A stretch of DNA of 64,000 nucleotides. Origin: CAWIJK01 sp963836375 (GTDB lineage: Bacteria > Actinomycetota > Acidimicrobiia > Acidimicrobiales > RAAP-2). Location of the stretch: the NCBI GenBank assembly GCA_963836375.1, contig CAWIJK010000002.1:1364001-1428000 (forward strand), written 5' to 3'. The position numbers and the translations under genes were made by a program. Below, one piece after another: positions 25,423 through 34,983 of this stretch (position 1 is its first letter; each line of letters starts with the position of its first letter). Below the pieces are notes generated by a model. The model was not told the DNA's origin, made no database searches, and was given only the letters and a program-made list of their open reading frames with translations.

Positions 25423-26598
25423 TCAGCGGTTGGTGGTCAAGATGTTGACGACCGAGACCCCCGAGCCCCGCCCGCCCACGTTGTGCTGGAGGGCGTTGCC
25501 GTGGCGGATCTCGACCTGGCGCTCGCCGACCTCGCCCCGCAGCTGCCAGTAGCACTCGGTGATCTGGGCCACACCGGTGGCCCCGATCGGGTGGCCCTTG
25601 GACAACAGGCCCCCCGAGGGGTTGACCGGGATCCGGCCGCCGATCGCCGTCTCGCCCTCCAAGCTGGCCACGCCGCCCTTCCCCTTCTCCACGAAGCCAA
25701 GGTCCTCGATGTCGAGGATCTCGGTGATGGTGAAGCAGTCGTGCACCTCAGCCATGTCGATCTGGTCGGGGCCGACCCCGGCCATGGCGTAGGCCCGCTC
25801 GGCCGCCGCCGTGGTCACCGGGAGGCCGGTGAACGTCGACTTCTCGTGCAGGTACGGGTGGTCGGTGGCCACCCCGAAGCCGGCCACGAAGACCGGCTTG
25901 TCGGTGAACTCGTGGGCCCGCTCGGCGTTGACCAAGATGACCGCCGCCGCCCCGTCGGTCTGGGGGCAGCAGTCGAGCAGGTGCAGGGGGTGGCAGACCG
26001 GGGGCGAGGCCAGGACCTGGTCGACGGTGATCTCGGACTGGAAGTGGGCGTAGGGGTCGAGGGTGCCGTTGTGGTGGTTCTTGACCGCCACGCTGGCCAG
26101 CATCTCTCGGGTGGTCCCGAACTCGTGCATGTGGCGGGTGGCGAAGGGGGCGAAGAGCACCGGCGCCGTCTCGGCCCGGTTGTAGATGGGGTGCCCGGCG
26201 GCGGCCCGCGACAACAGCCCCTCGTCGGTCGACTTGTCCCGCATCTTCTCGACCCCGATGACCAGCACGACGTCGTGCACGCCGCTGGCCACCACCATGG
26301 CCCCGATGCGGAAGGCGTCCGAGCCCGACGGACAGGCGTTCTCGACCCGGGTGCAGGGCACCCCGGCCAGCCCGATGGCGCTCGGGACGGTGTTGCCGCC
26401 GATGCCCTCTTGGCCCCACAGCGTCCCCCGCTGGGTGGCCACGATCGCCGCCTCCACCTGGCGCGGCTCGAACCCCTTGTCCACACTGGCCACCGCGGCC
26501 TTGAAGGCGCCGTGGGCCATCGTCTCGTAGCTCTGGTCGAAGAGCTCTCCGAATCGGATCAGCCCCCCGCCGACCACCGCCACCCGGTTCCAGCTCAT
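25423..26598 (-). CDS. Thiolase (SCP2/lipid-transfer-protein-like acetyl-CoA acyltransferase)
   Basis: 391 residues. ATG 26598 overlaps the upstream gene's stop (ATGA). The nucleophile is Cys89 in VENACPSGSDAF; VHDCFTITE and NPSGGLLSKGHPIGATG carry the two catalytic histidines. The protein is of the short SCP-x/thiolase-like type that usually needs a DUF35 OB-fold partner, and the gene directly upstream encodes one. It would cleave a 3-oxoacyl-CoA in side-chain or ring degradation, as the Ltp2-DUF35 complex does in steroid catabolism (a named precedent; homology here is by family only). It is the last gene of the operon that starts at 31214. Confidence 0.9.
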   Translation of the reverse strand: MSWNRVAVVGGGLIRFGELFDQSYETMAHGAFKAAVASVDKGFEPRQVEAAIVATQRGTLWGQEGIGGNTVPSAIGLAGVPCTRVENACPSGSDAFRIGAMVVASGVHDVVLVIGVEKMRDKSTDEGLLSRAAAGHPIYNRAETAPVLFAPFATRHMHEFGTTREMLASVAVKNHHNGTLDPYAHFQSEITVDQVLASPPVCHPLHLLDCCPQTDGAAAVILVNAERAHEFTDKPVFVAGFGVATDHPYLHEKSTFTGLPVTTAAAERAYAMAGVGPDQIDMAEVHDCFTITEILDIEDLGFVEKGKGGVASLEGETAIGGRIPVNPSGGLLSKGHPIGATGVAQITECYWQLRGEVGERQVEIRHGNALQHNVGGRGSGVSVVNILTTNR

Positions 26599-28133
26599 GA
26601 CCGCTCCTTTCCGGCACCGGCCAGCTCGCCCGTCGCCGCGGCGCCCGTACGGGCCCCGTTGGCCGACGCGCCCGGCGCCCCACCATTGTTCTCGATCCTG
26701 CGCCTCACCTTGAAGCCGTACACCGGCACCCCCCGCTCGAGGGCGTAGCGCCGGAGCTCGAGGTCGACCCGGTCCCCGATGGCTAGGGCCGCCGCGTCCT
26801 CGGGCAGGCCCTGGAGCATCACCCGAGAACCGTCGTCGAGGTCCACCACGGCCAGGGGCAGCGGCGCCTCGAAGGGCGGCGGCATGGTGTGGTTCACGAC
26901 GAAGGTCTGCACCGTGCCCGAGCGGGCCAGGTGGACCAACTCCCCCGAGTCGTTGCCACAAGCGAGGCACACCGGGTGGATCGAGGGCGGGACGGCGATC
27001 GTGGCGCAGGCCGAGCACTTGCGGCCCTCGAGGCTCAAGAGCTCCTCTGAGCCCCTGACGAACGCCGCGCTCCCCGGCGGCACGCCCATCGGGACCGGAT
27101 CGGCCAGGGGGACCAGCTGGCCCCGGGAGCGCAGCACTGAGGCGTAGGTCACCGGCCGGGTCCCGTTCGCCCCGCCCGAGAGGGCGCCCTGGGCGGCGGC
27201 GGCCCCGGGGACGGGGGCCGCGACCTCGAGCACCACGGCGGTCGACCGACCACCACCGGTGCCCACGATGCCGATCGGGCCCGGCTGGCCCAGCGCGCCG
27301 AGTGCGCCCAGGAACGGGGCGGCCGAACCGGTGTCGCCGACCGACCCCACCACCCCTTCGGAGGCGACCGCTTCGGCCCGCAGCGCCTTGGCCACGACCT
27401 TGCCCAGGCGCCCGTCGGGGTCGGGGACCGACCACCGGGCCCCGGCCGGCACCCGGTCGCCGAGGGCGGCGACGGCCGAGGCGACCGACGGGACGAGCTC
27501 GCGCTCGCGGTACAGGCGCGGGTCGTAGGGGTCGCCGGTGCCGGCCTGGCCGTCACCGCGGTAGCGGTCGAGCAGCGGGCGGACCCGGGTGGCCCGGGCC
27601 ACCAGGCGGGCGTCGCCCTGCGTGGCCGAGAGCACGAGGGCCACCGCCCCGGCCCCGGTCGACCGCTCGGCCCCGGTCCCCGGACCCGGGACCAGGGCGT
27701 CGGAGGCCACGACCAGGGCCGTGTCCACCGCCCCGGCGCACAGCGCGTCCCACGCGGCCACCAGGGCGTCCATCCCGGCGTGGACCGACCCGCTGGCCAG
27801 CAGCCCGGTGCTGGCCGTGCCCAAGCCCACCGCGGCCACCAAGAAGGCCAGGCTCGGGCCCTCGGCCATCGGCGGACGGGCCGTGCCCCACCACAGGCCG
27901 CCGACCTCGCCCGGGTCGAGACCGGCGGCGGCCAGGGCCCGCCCGGCGGCCGCCCAGGCCAGGGTCAGACAGTCCTCGTCGGGCCCGCAGACCGCCAGCT
28001 GGCCCCGGCCGCCGGCCTGGTCCCAGCCGGCGGCCACCTCGGCCACGGCCAGGCGTCCCGACGGCAGCGCCGCCCCCACCCCGACGAGGCCCACCGGGGC
28101 CACCCCGGCTCGACCCGACGTGCTCTTGGCCAT
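26595..28133 (-). CDS. HMG-CoA synthase-like (thiolase-fold) domain fused to DUF35 zinc-ribbon/OB-fold domain
   Basis: 512 residues. ATG 28133 overlaps the acyl-CoA dehydrogenase stop (TGATG). Residues about 1-320 have the condensing-enzyme fold (VGVGAALPSGRLAVAEVAAG, WWGTARPPMAEG, GTGGGRSTAVVLEVA), but the position of the catalytic Cys reads ASGSVHAGMDALVAAW, with no Cys. Residues about 370-485 form a DUF35 domain with a CSAC...CLAC zinc ribbon and an OB-fold. The C-terminal 25 residues are Ala/Gly-rich. This fusion probably serves as the non-catalytic partner of the thiolase encoded next to it. Both domains in one chain is uncommon. Confidence 0.83.
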   Translation of the reverse strand: MAKSTSGRAGVAPVGLVGVGAALPSGRLAVAEVAAGWDQAGGRGQLAVCGPDEDCLTLAWAAAGRALAAAGLDPGEVGGLWWGTARPPMAEGPSLAFLVAAVGLGTASTGLLASGSVHAGMDALVAAWDALCAGAVDTALVVASDALVPGPGTGAERSTGAGAVALVLSATQGDARLVARATRVRPLLDRYRGDGQAGTGDPYDPRLYRERELVPSVASAVAALGDRVPAGARWSVPDPDGRLGKVVAKALRAEAVASEGVVGSVGDTGSAAPFLGALGALGQPGPIGIVGTGGGRSTAVVLEVAAPVPGAAAAQGALSGGANGTRPVTYASVLRSRGQLVPLADPVPMGVPPGSAAFVRGSEELLSLEGRKCSACATIAVPPSIHPVCLACGNDSGELVHLARSGTVQTFVVNHTMPPPFEAPLPLAVVDLDDGSRVMLQGLPEDAAALAIGDRVDLELRRYALERGVPVYGFKVRRRIENNGGAPGASANGARTGAAATGELAGAGKERS

Positions 28134-29380
28134 CACGTGTCCTCTCCGTTGCGCCAGGCCGGGCCGGCGGGGCTCCGGCCCCGCAGCACGTTCTGGCCGA
28201 TGTAGTTGCGCTGGATCTCCACCGTGCCGCCGCCGAAGCACAGGCCTCTGATGTCCCGGAACGCCCGCTCGACCGGCTCCTCGCGGCTGTAGCCGTAGCC
28301 ACCGAGCAGTTGCATGGCCTCGTCGCAGACGTGCTTGGCCGCCAGGTTGGCGGCCGCCTTGGCCATGGCCGACTCCATCGCCGGCGGGGTGCCGCCGTTG
28401 GCCGCCGACAGGCCGACCGCCTTGAACAGGAGCAGCCGGGCCCCCTCCAGGGCCACCGCCATGTCGGCGATCTTCCACTGCAGCCCCTGGAGGTCGGCGA
28501 GCCTCCGGCCGCCGGTGGTGCGGTCGTTCAGGTAGCGCACGGCGCGTTCGAGGGCCCCCTGGGCGGCGCCGACGCACATGGCGGCGTTGCCGCACCGCTC
28601 GTGGTTGAGGTGCCCGATCAGGGTGCGAAAGGCGGCGGCGTTGGACGGGTCGCCGGCGATCACCACGTCGTCGGGGCCGACGGAGACGTCGTCGAAGGCC
28701 AGCTCGGCCTCGGTCAGGCCGTGCAGGCCCATGTTGTGATGCGTCCCGACCACACTCACCCCGGGCGAGGAGAGGTCGACGAGCACCGCCCCGATCCCGT
28801 TGGACCCCTCGCTGCCGGGGAACCGGCACCACACCAGGCAGGCGCCGGCCCGGTGGCCCCCGGTCGAGTAGTTCTTGTAGGCGTTCAGCCGGTAGCCCTC
28901 ACCGTCCGCTGTGAGCTGGGCCCGCATGGCTCCGACGGCGGACCCGGCGTCGGCCTCGGTGATCCCGATGCTCATGAACAGTTCACCGGCGGCGCAGCGC
29001 GGCAGCCAGCGTTCCTTCAGCGCGTCGGGGGCCAGGTGCTGGACCACCCGGGGCGGTCCGTTCATGGCCAGCTGGGCCAAGATGGCGCTCGAGACGTCGA
29101 CCCGGGCGAGCTCTTCGAGCACGATGGCCGACTCGACGTCGCCCAGGCCCGAGCCCCCGTAGGCCGGATCGATCGTGATCCCGGTCAGGTCGGCCTGGAC
29201 CAGGGCCTTCCAGCTGGCCTCGGGGAACTCGCCCTGCTCGTCCCAGCGCGCCGCGTTGGGGGCCAGCTCCCGGTCGGCCACGGCCCGGGCCAGGGCGCGC
29301 AGCTCGGCCCGGTCGCCGTCCTCTTCGAGGCCCGGGACGACGGCGTCGGTCACCGGCGGCTCGGGGGGCCCGGCGCTCAC
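28133..29380 (-). CDS. Acyl-CoA dehydrogenase
   Basis: 415 residues from GTG 29380, which overlaps the restored hydantoinase B stop (GTGA). It contains ITEADAGSAVGAMRAQLTADG, NAYKNYSTGGHRAGACLVWC, the FAD/acyl loop QLLGGYGYSREEPVERAFRD and IQRNYIGQNVLRG. At the site where MCAD-type enzymes carry the catalytic base (YEGTSEIQ), this protein reads FGGGTVEIQ, so the base is Gly and must be elsewhere or absent. It would form the enoyl-CoA double bond, passing electrons to ETF (fused ETF at 44068). It lies in the operon with the thiolase and DUF35 fusion. Confidence 0.88.
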   Translation of the reverse strand: MSAGPPEPPVTDAVVPGLEEDGDRAELRALARAVADRELAPNAARWDEQGEFPEASWKALVQADLTGITIDPAYGGSGLGDVESAIVLEELARVDVSSAILAQLAMNGPPRVVQHLAPDALKERWLPRCAAGELFMSIGITEADAGSAVGAMRAQLTADGEGYRLNAYKNYSTGGHRAGACLVWCRFPGSEGSNGIGAVLVDLSSPGVSVVGTHHNMGLHGLTEAELAFDDVSVGPDDVVIAGDPSNAAAFRTLIGHLNHERCGNAAMCVGAAQGALERAVRYLNDRTTGGRRLADLQGLQWKIADMAVALEGARLLLFKAVGLSAANGGTPPAMESAMAKAAANLAAKHVCDEAMQLLGGYGYSREEPVERAFRDIRGLCFGGGTVEIQRNYIGQNVLRGRSPAGPAWRNGEDT

Positions 29381-31214
29381 CCGGCCGCCGGGCCGGCCCG
29401 GAGTCCGTTGCCGGCGCCCCGACGCTCGGCCCGCCGGGCCTCGGTGGCCTCCCGGTCGATCTCGAGCGTCAGGTCCTCGAGCGAGCCGGTGAGCACGACC
29501 CCGTAGTCGCGGCGCGGCCCCTTCGACGCTCACGTACTCGTCCAGCACGTCGTCGAGCACAGCCTCGGCCGGCCGGTCCAGGGGGTCGCCCCAGCCGCCC
29601 CCGCCGCCGTAGTCGTAGACGATCCGGTCCCCCGCCTCCATGGGCACCCAGTCGGCGGTGTGGCGGACCACGAACGGGTCGTCCGAGAAGGCCCGCAAGG
29701 TCAGCTGGTTGGGCGCGCCCTTCTGTCCACCGGCGATGCCGGGCATCGGGTACTTCATCCCGACCACGTAGGTGTAGACGTGGGAGGGGACCCGGACCTC
29801 CTTGACGTAGTGGCTCCCGCAGCCCCCGCGCCACCGGCCCGCGCCCGCCCGAGTCGGTGCGGTAGTCCCGGCTCCACTGGATGTGGGGGTAGAGGCTCTC
29901 GTTGATCTCGGCCGTGGCCTTCCACAGGTTGCCGAACGAGGCGCTGACCGCGCCCCAGGCGTCCATCCCCTTCGCCGCGTTGCACCACCCGGCGTAGACC
30001 TCGGCCGACCCGTCGATGAAGGTCTGGCCGCTGCGCGGGTCCACCCCGCGGATGGTGGTCGGGATGCCGGTCTTGTAGGTCTGGGGGACGGCCCGGTCGG
30101 GCAGCACCTGGCTCAAGGTGACCGCGATCACCTCGCCGATGTCGGCACCGGGATGGTGTGTCCCTGCCGAGACCGGACGCCCGGGCACCGGGTTGAGGAC
30201 GCAGCCCTCGGGCACGATCAGCTCGATCGAATTGAAGAACCCCTCGTTCTTGGGGATCTCGGGATCCATCATGGCGGCGATCTGGGCGACCGTGTAGCCC
30301 CGGGTGTTGCCGTAGGTCGACCAGGCCTGCAGCTCCTGGCGCTCGTCGGAGCCGGTGTAGTCGATCGTGAGCTTGGGCCCGTCGACGGTGATCTTGACGT
30401 GCAGGTGGATGTCGGGGTTCCCGAGCGGGTCGTGATCCACCCAGGCGTCACCCTCGTAGACGCCGTCGGGCCACGCCTCCACCTCCTCGGCGAAGCGCCG
30501 TGCCGCGTAGTCGATCATGGTGTCGACCGAGGCCTCGATCATCTCGACGCCGTAGCGCTCGACCAGCTCCTTGAGCTCGTTCGCCGCCTGGGCGGCCGCG
30601 CCGATCTGGGCCCGGATGTCGCCGAGGTAGCCGTCCAGACGATTGTTCACCTGGAGGGCGTAGAGCACGTCGCGCCGCTCGACCCCCCGGTCGAGGACCT
30701 TGATCACCGGCCAGCGCACGCCCTCGCCCCAGACGTCTTGGGCGGTGACGTTGTACCCGCCGGGGACCGCCCCGCCGGTGTCACCGTGGTGGCACTGGAT
30801 GCTGGCGATGAGGACCAGGTGGTCGTCGACGACGACCGGGGCGAAGACGTTGTAGTCGGGGAGATGGCCGCCGCCGTGATAGGGGTCGTTGGCCACGAAG
30901 ACGTCCCCCTGCCGGAATTCGTCGACCCCCAAGAAGTCCAGGGCGAAGCGCACCGGGAGGGTGGAGGTGAGCATGAACTGGGGGATACCCACGCTCAGGG
31001 CGGCCAGCCGCCCCTTGCCGTCCAAGATGGTGGCGTTGCGCTCGTTGGACTGGTTGAGGATCGGGGTGGTGGCGGTGCGAGAGACGTACATGGCCATCTC
31101 GAAGCAGACGGTCTCCATGTAGCCCCGGATGACCTCCGCGGTGACGGGATCGACCGTGCCGCCCTCCATCAGGCGCGCCCTCGGCCCTGCGAGTGCCTTG
31201 AGATCGACGTTCAT
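29377..31214 (-). pseudogene. Hydantoinase B / oxoprolinase-like protein, two single-base frameshifts
   Basis: ATG 31214. The first frame runs to about 29850 and contains PVTAEVIRGYMETVCFEMAM, SNERNATILDG, VANDPYHGGGHLPD and HHPGADIGE, the N-methylhydantoinase B signature. At TCGGGCGGGCGCGGG (about 29845) the family sequence continues in the next frame (AGRWRGGCGSHYVKEVRVPS, VVGMKYPMPGIAGGQKG, GDPLDRPAEAVLDDVLDEYV). It shifts again at GAAGGGGCC (about 29517) to RRDYGVVLTGSLEDLTLEID, ending at 29377. Each shift is undone by deleting one G, giving about 610 residues. No partner hydantoinase A gene was seen nearby. Operator site 6 is upstream. Confidence 0.83.
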
Positions 31215-31244
31215 GGCCTCTCCCTCTGCTCCGGACGCCGGTTT

Positions 31245-31327
31245 CCGTCAGATCGTCCGTCCGATTGGTCCGTCAGCTACCGGTCCGTGCCGATTGTGCC
31301 GTCAGATTGTGCCGCGTGTGCCGTCAT
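31245..31327. repeat. Degenerate quasi-tandem repeat of CCGTCAG-type units
   Basis: CCGTCAG occurs at 31245, 31270 and 31299, with CCGTCCG at 31257, CCGTGCC near 31285 and CCGTCAT at 31321, a spacing of roughly 9-15 bp. It occupies the leader of the hydantoinase B gene (start 31214). Its unit resembles those at 10086, 19012 and 39082. Confidence 0.55.
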
Positions 31328-31390
31328 CTCGGTTGAGCGGGTCACCCCGGCCCCGCACCGTGACCGAGCCGGCCCGACGCCCGATTTCAC

Positions 31391-31404
31391 TGACACCGGT
31401 GTCA
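31391..31404. promoter_or_regulatory. TGAC-N6-GTCA operator, site 6 (perfect palindrome; hydantoinase B/thiolase operon)
   Basis: TGACACCGGTGTCA is a perfect 14-bp palindrome. On the minus strand TAGGGT (31415-31410) lies five bases upstream of it, so the operator covers the predicted start of the four-gene operon from 31214. This is the best consensus copy in the window. Confidence 0.75.
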
Positions 31405-31482
31405 TCTTCACCCTATACCGAGACCGCGGCGAGGGGGCTCCCGGCCTGGTCGCGACCCCTAATTGCGACAGCGCGGCAATAG

Positions 31483-31511
31483 TTGCCCTTCCCCCCCTCT
31501 CTCGCTAGCGT
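31483..31511 (+). promoter_or_regulatory. Promoter of the CSLREL protein gene
   Basis: TTGCCC (31483-31488) and TAGCGT (31506-31511) are separated by 17 bp. The predicted start gives a leader of about 95 nt before ATG 31614, which has its own GGAGGG ribosome site. The spacer is a C-rich tract. Confidence 0.5.
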
Positions 31512-31613
31512 GCCCGACAAGACAGGCGGAGGGTGCCCCGGCATAAGGGTGCACGTGATTCCTGGGCGGTCCGCGACCCACGGCCGGCAGGTCGTGACAT
31601 GGAGGGAATCGAC

Positions 31614-34600
31614 ATGAAGCAGTTGCACCAGGCCCTGCGCACGTCCGGGGGCCTCAGGCGGGCCGTGACCACGGTGGCCGCCACCGTCCTCCTGGCATCC
31701 TTCGCCAGCCTGACCTTCACCGCCGCCGCCGGGGCCGACGCGCCCCCGCCGGGCGGCTGGGCCCACCACCACCGGCCGCACTTCATCCACCCGGCCGACT
31801 TCACCGGCAACCCCGCCTTCTTCCCCCTCCACGTCCCGGTGGCCAGTGAGCCCCAGGTCAAGTCGTCCGCCCTCTCGGTCAACAGCACGACCGGATCAGT
31901 CGCCGGCGCCCGGGCCCTTCCCGCCACCACCCCGGCGGTCATCCCGAGCGGCGTGACCTTCAACGTCGACACGGCCTATGACACCCAGGTCTCCCCCGCC
32001 GACTCGACCACCTGCCAGGACTCCAACAACCTCTGCTCGTTGCGCGCCGCGGTGGAGGCCGCCGACAACCTCGGGGACCAGACCCCGCCGGTGGCGGTCA
32101 CCATCAACCTCCCGGCGAACACCTACACCTTGACCGGGGCCCAGGGCGGGGAGATCTACTTCTCCAACTCCGCCGGCGTGACAGTCAACGGGGCCGGCTC
32201 GGGCTCGACCACCATCGCCTCGGACGGCAGCGACCGGGTCATCGGCATCGGGATCGAAGAGGGCAACGGGGTGCCGGTCGCCCTCAACGGCGTGACCATC
32301 ACCGGTGGCAGCACCGCCGAAGAGGTCGAAGCGACCATCCCCCGCCCGGCTGGCAGCCCGACCCCACAGGCCGGCTACGGCGACCCGACCTGTGGTGGTG
32401 GCATCTACCAGGCCAACGCCAACGACCTGCTCGAGCTCAACAACGTGGTGGTGAGCGGCAACTCGGCCGAGCTGGCCGGCGGGGGCATCTGCGCTGACGG
32501 CACCCTCTACGCCGAGAACACCAGCATCTCGGGCAACCAGGTGATCGGCCAGGCCGACGACTCCGAGGTCGAGGCCGGCGCCGGCCTGGTCACCGGCTGG
32601 GACGACTTCTCCGCCGCCGTCTTGGACAACGTCAACATCACCTACAACACCGTGAACACCGGCAACCAGACCGGCACGGAGTGCTGCGAGGACTGGTTCG
32701 GGGCCGGCGGTGGGGCCGCCGCCCTCTACGGCAGCACCATGTCGATCACCAACTCGAGCATCTCGAACAACACCGTCACCTCGTCGGCCGACGCCCAGTG
32801 CGTCGACGACGTCAATGACGACTTCTGCGGGTTCGAGGGCGGCGGGGGCCTGTTCACCCAGGAGGCCAACGTGGCCGTGGACGGCACCACGATCAACAAC
32901 AACACCGTGACCCAGGCCGCCCCCTGCGCCGACGACTGCGACTTCGGCGCCCTCGGAGGCGGCGTCCTGAACGACGGCGGGACCACCATGGCCAACGACA
33001 CGGTGAACGGCAACGTGGTCAGCACGGGACCGGCCGGCAACACCACCATGAACTCGGCCATCGGTGGGGGGATCGCCACCTACGCCCCGCTGACCGTCAC
33101 CGGCTCGCTCATCAGCGGGAACCAGGCGGTCGGGGCCGACGACGCCGAGGACGACTGCTCGATCACGGGCGGCGGCGGCATCTTCGCCGCCAGCCCCGGC
33201 TTCAACCTGAGCGGTTCGTCGGTCACCAACAACACCACGGTCGACGGCGTCGGAGCCGGGATCGTGTCGTGGGACCCCGACGACTACTCGGAGACGACAC
33301 CGATCGAGGACGACTCCCCCTTCGCCGAGCTGGCCGGCAGCCAGCTCGTCGGTGACCAGATCACGGGCAACAACTCGTCCTCCTCGTGGTCGTACGCCAC
33401 CAACCCGGACCCCTACGACTTCGGGGCCGCCGGCGGCGTCTACGTCGAGGACGGCAGCATCCAGATCGCCAACAGCGCCATCGACAACAACACGGCGGCC
33501 GGCTGGAACGGTGGGCTGTGGGTCGACGACTGGACCCTGGCCCAGGTGCAGGACTCGACGATCGCCAACAACAGCGCCGAGATCGGCGGCGGGCTCATGC
33601 TCACCTACGAGAGCGAGCTGGCCACGTCCAACGTGACCATCGCCGACAATTCGGCCACCGCCACCGCCGTCGACCCTGACGGCACGTGCGAGGACTGCGA
33701 CGCATTCCTCCCCGGAGGCGGAGGCGTCTACGGCGCCGACGGCTCGACCGTCGTGCTGGGCTACACCACCATCTCGGGGAACACCGGCCAGCAGGGGGCG
33801 GGCCTCTTCTTCCCCGACGACTCGGGCATCGGGACGACGGTGGGGACGATCATCGCCGGGAACACGGCCGGCGGCAGCGAGTCCGACTGCTCGAACGCCC
33901 CGTCGACCAACCCGATCGACCTGACCTCGGGTGGCTGGAACCTCTCGGGCGACGCTTCGTGCGGCCTGGCCCAGACCACCGACCAGGTCGGGGTCAGCGC
34001 CGACCTGGGTCCGCTCGGCAACAACGGCGGCCCGGCCCCCACCATGGTCCCCCAGAAGGGATCGCCGGCCATCGACGCCGGCGGCGGCGCGCCGACCTGC
34101 CCGGCCACCGACGAGCGCGGCGTGAGCCGGCCCCAGGGCCCGGCCTGTGACGTGGGCGCGGTCGAAGTCGTGGTGATCCCGCCGCCCCCGCCGGGTTACT
34201 GGATCGTCGGCGCCGACGGCGGGGTCTTCGCCTTCGGCGGCGCCACCTTCTTCGGCTCGGCCGGGGGCCCCGGGCTGAACGCCCCGGCCGTGGGCATCGC
34301 CCACACCCCTGACAACAAGGGCTACTGGGTGGCCAGCTCGAACGGTGGCGTGGTGCCCTTCGGCGACGCCGCCAGCTTCGGCAACCTCCAGGGCACCGTC
34401 TTGAACGCCCCGGTGGTGGGCATCGCCGCCACCCCCGACGGGGCCGGCTACTGGCTGGCCGCGGCCGACGGGGGGATCTTCGCCTTCGGCGACGCGGCGT
34501 ACGACGGCTCGATGGGCGGCAAGCCGCTCAACAAGCCGATCGTCGGCATCGCGGCGACCCCCGACGGGGGCGGGTACTGGCTGGTGGCCTCCGACGGTGG

Positions 34601-34943
34601 CATCTTCAGCTTCGGTGACGCCCAGTTCGCCGGCTCGATGGGTGGCAAGCCCCTCAACCAGCCGATCGTCGGCGTCGCTCCGGTGCCCAACGGCGGCGGG
34701 TACTGGGAGGTGGCCTCCGACGGCGGCATCTTCGCCTTCGGCGACGCCCAGTTCTACGGCTCGACGGGGGGCATGAAGCTCAACCAGCCGATCGTCGGCA
34801 TGTCGGAGACCTACGACGGCGGCGGGTACTACATGACCGCAAAGGACGGGGGCATCTTCGCCTTCGGCGACGCCGTCTTCGAAGGGTCGCTGCCGAGCAT
34901 CGGCGTCAACATCAGTGACGGGGTCGGGATCGCCTCGACCTGA
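31614..34943 (+). CDS. Secreted CSLREL beta-helix protein with six C-terminal 42-residue repeats
   Basis: 1109 residues from ATG 31614 (GGAGGG seven bases upstream). The signal peptide ends near AAAGADA. The CSLREL-type motif is NNLCSLRAAVEAAD in the context VTFNVDTAYDT. A long right-handed parallel beta-helix follows, with many SGNSAEL, INNNTV, ISGNTG and GGGIY turns (about residues 170-830). Residues 861-1109 hold six repeats, GYW-x5-DGGIFAFGDA-x3-GS-x6-LN-P-VGIA, the right number to close a beta-propeller. There is no LPXTG or terminal membrane anchor. It is probably a surface or released adhesin-like or glycan-binding protein. Confidence 0.88.
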   Translation: MKQLHQALRTSGGLRRAVTTVAATVLLASFASLTFTAAAGADAPPPGGWAHHHRPHFIHPADFTGNPAFFPLHVPVASEPQVKSSALSVNSTTGSVAGARALPATTPAVIPSGVTFNVDTAYDTQVSPADSTTCQDSNNLCSLRAAVEAADNLGDQTPPVAVTINLPANTYTLTGAQGGEIYFSNSAGVTVNGAGSGSTTIASDGSDRVIGIGIEEGNGVPVALNGVTITGGSTAEEVEATIPRPAGSPTPQAGYGDPTCGGGIYQANANDLLELNNVVVSGNSAELAGGGICADGTLYAENTSISGNQVIGQADDSEVEAGAGLVTGWDDFSAAVLDNVNITYNTVNTGNQTGTECCEDWFGAGGGAAALYGSTMSITNSSISNNTVTSSADAQCVDDVNDDFCGFEGGGGLFTQEANVAVDGTTINNNTVTQAAPCADDCDFGALGGGVLNDGGTTMANDTVNGNVVSTGPAGNTTMNSAIGGGIATYAPLTVTGSLISGNQAVGADDAEDDCSITGGGGIFAASPGFNLSGSSVTNNTTVDGVGAGIVSWDPDDYSETTPIEDDSPFAELAGSQLVGDQITGNNSSSSWSYATNPDPYDFGAAGGVYVEDGSIQIANSAIDNNTAAGWNGGLWVDDWTLAQVQDSTIANNSAEIGGGLMLTYESELATSNVTIADNSATATAVDPDGTCEDCDAFLPGGGGVYGADGSTVVLGYTTISGNTGQQGAGLFFPDDSGIGTTVGTIIAGNTAGGSESDCSNAPSTNPIDLTSGGWNLSGDASCGLAQTTDQVGVSADLGPLGNNGGPAPTMVPQKGSPAIDAGGGAPTCPATDERGVSRPQGPACDVGAVEVVVIPPPPPGYWIVGADGGVFAFGGATFFGSAGGPGLNAPAVGIAHTPDNKGYWVASSNGGVVPFGDAASFGNLQGTVLNAPVVGIAATPDGAGYWLAAADGGIFAFGDAAYDGSMGGKPLNKPIVGIAATPDGGGYWLVASDGGIFSFGDAQFAGSMGGKPLNQPIVGVAPVPNGGGYWEVASDGGIFAFGDAQFYGSTGGMKLNQPIVGMSETYDGGGYYMTAKDGGIFAFGDAVFEGSLPSIGVNISDGVGIAST
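34194..34940 (+). repeat. Six in-frame 126-bp repeats (42 residues each)
   Basis: Units begin with GGY/GYW codons at 34194, 34320, 34446, 34572, 34698 and 34824; the last is 39 residues. Each carries the DGG-[IV]-[FV]-x-FG-[DG]-A core. The middle units are the most alike (SMGGKPLN in units 3 and 4), pointing to recent duplication. Confidence 0.9.
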
Positions 34944-34983
34944 GAATCCCGGCGGATGGGGGCGGGCCCGGAAGGAGACGGCC

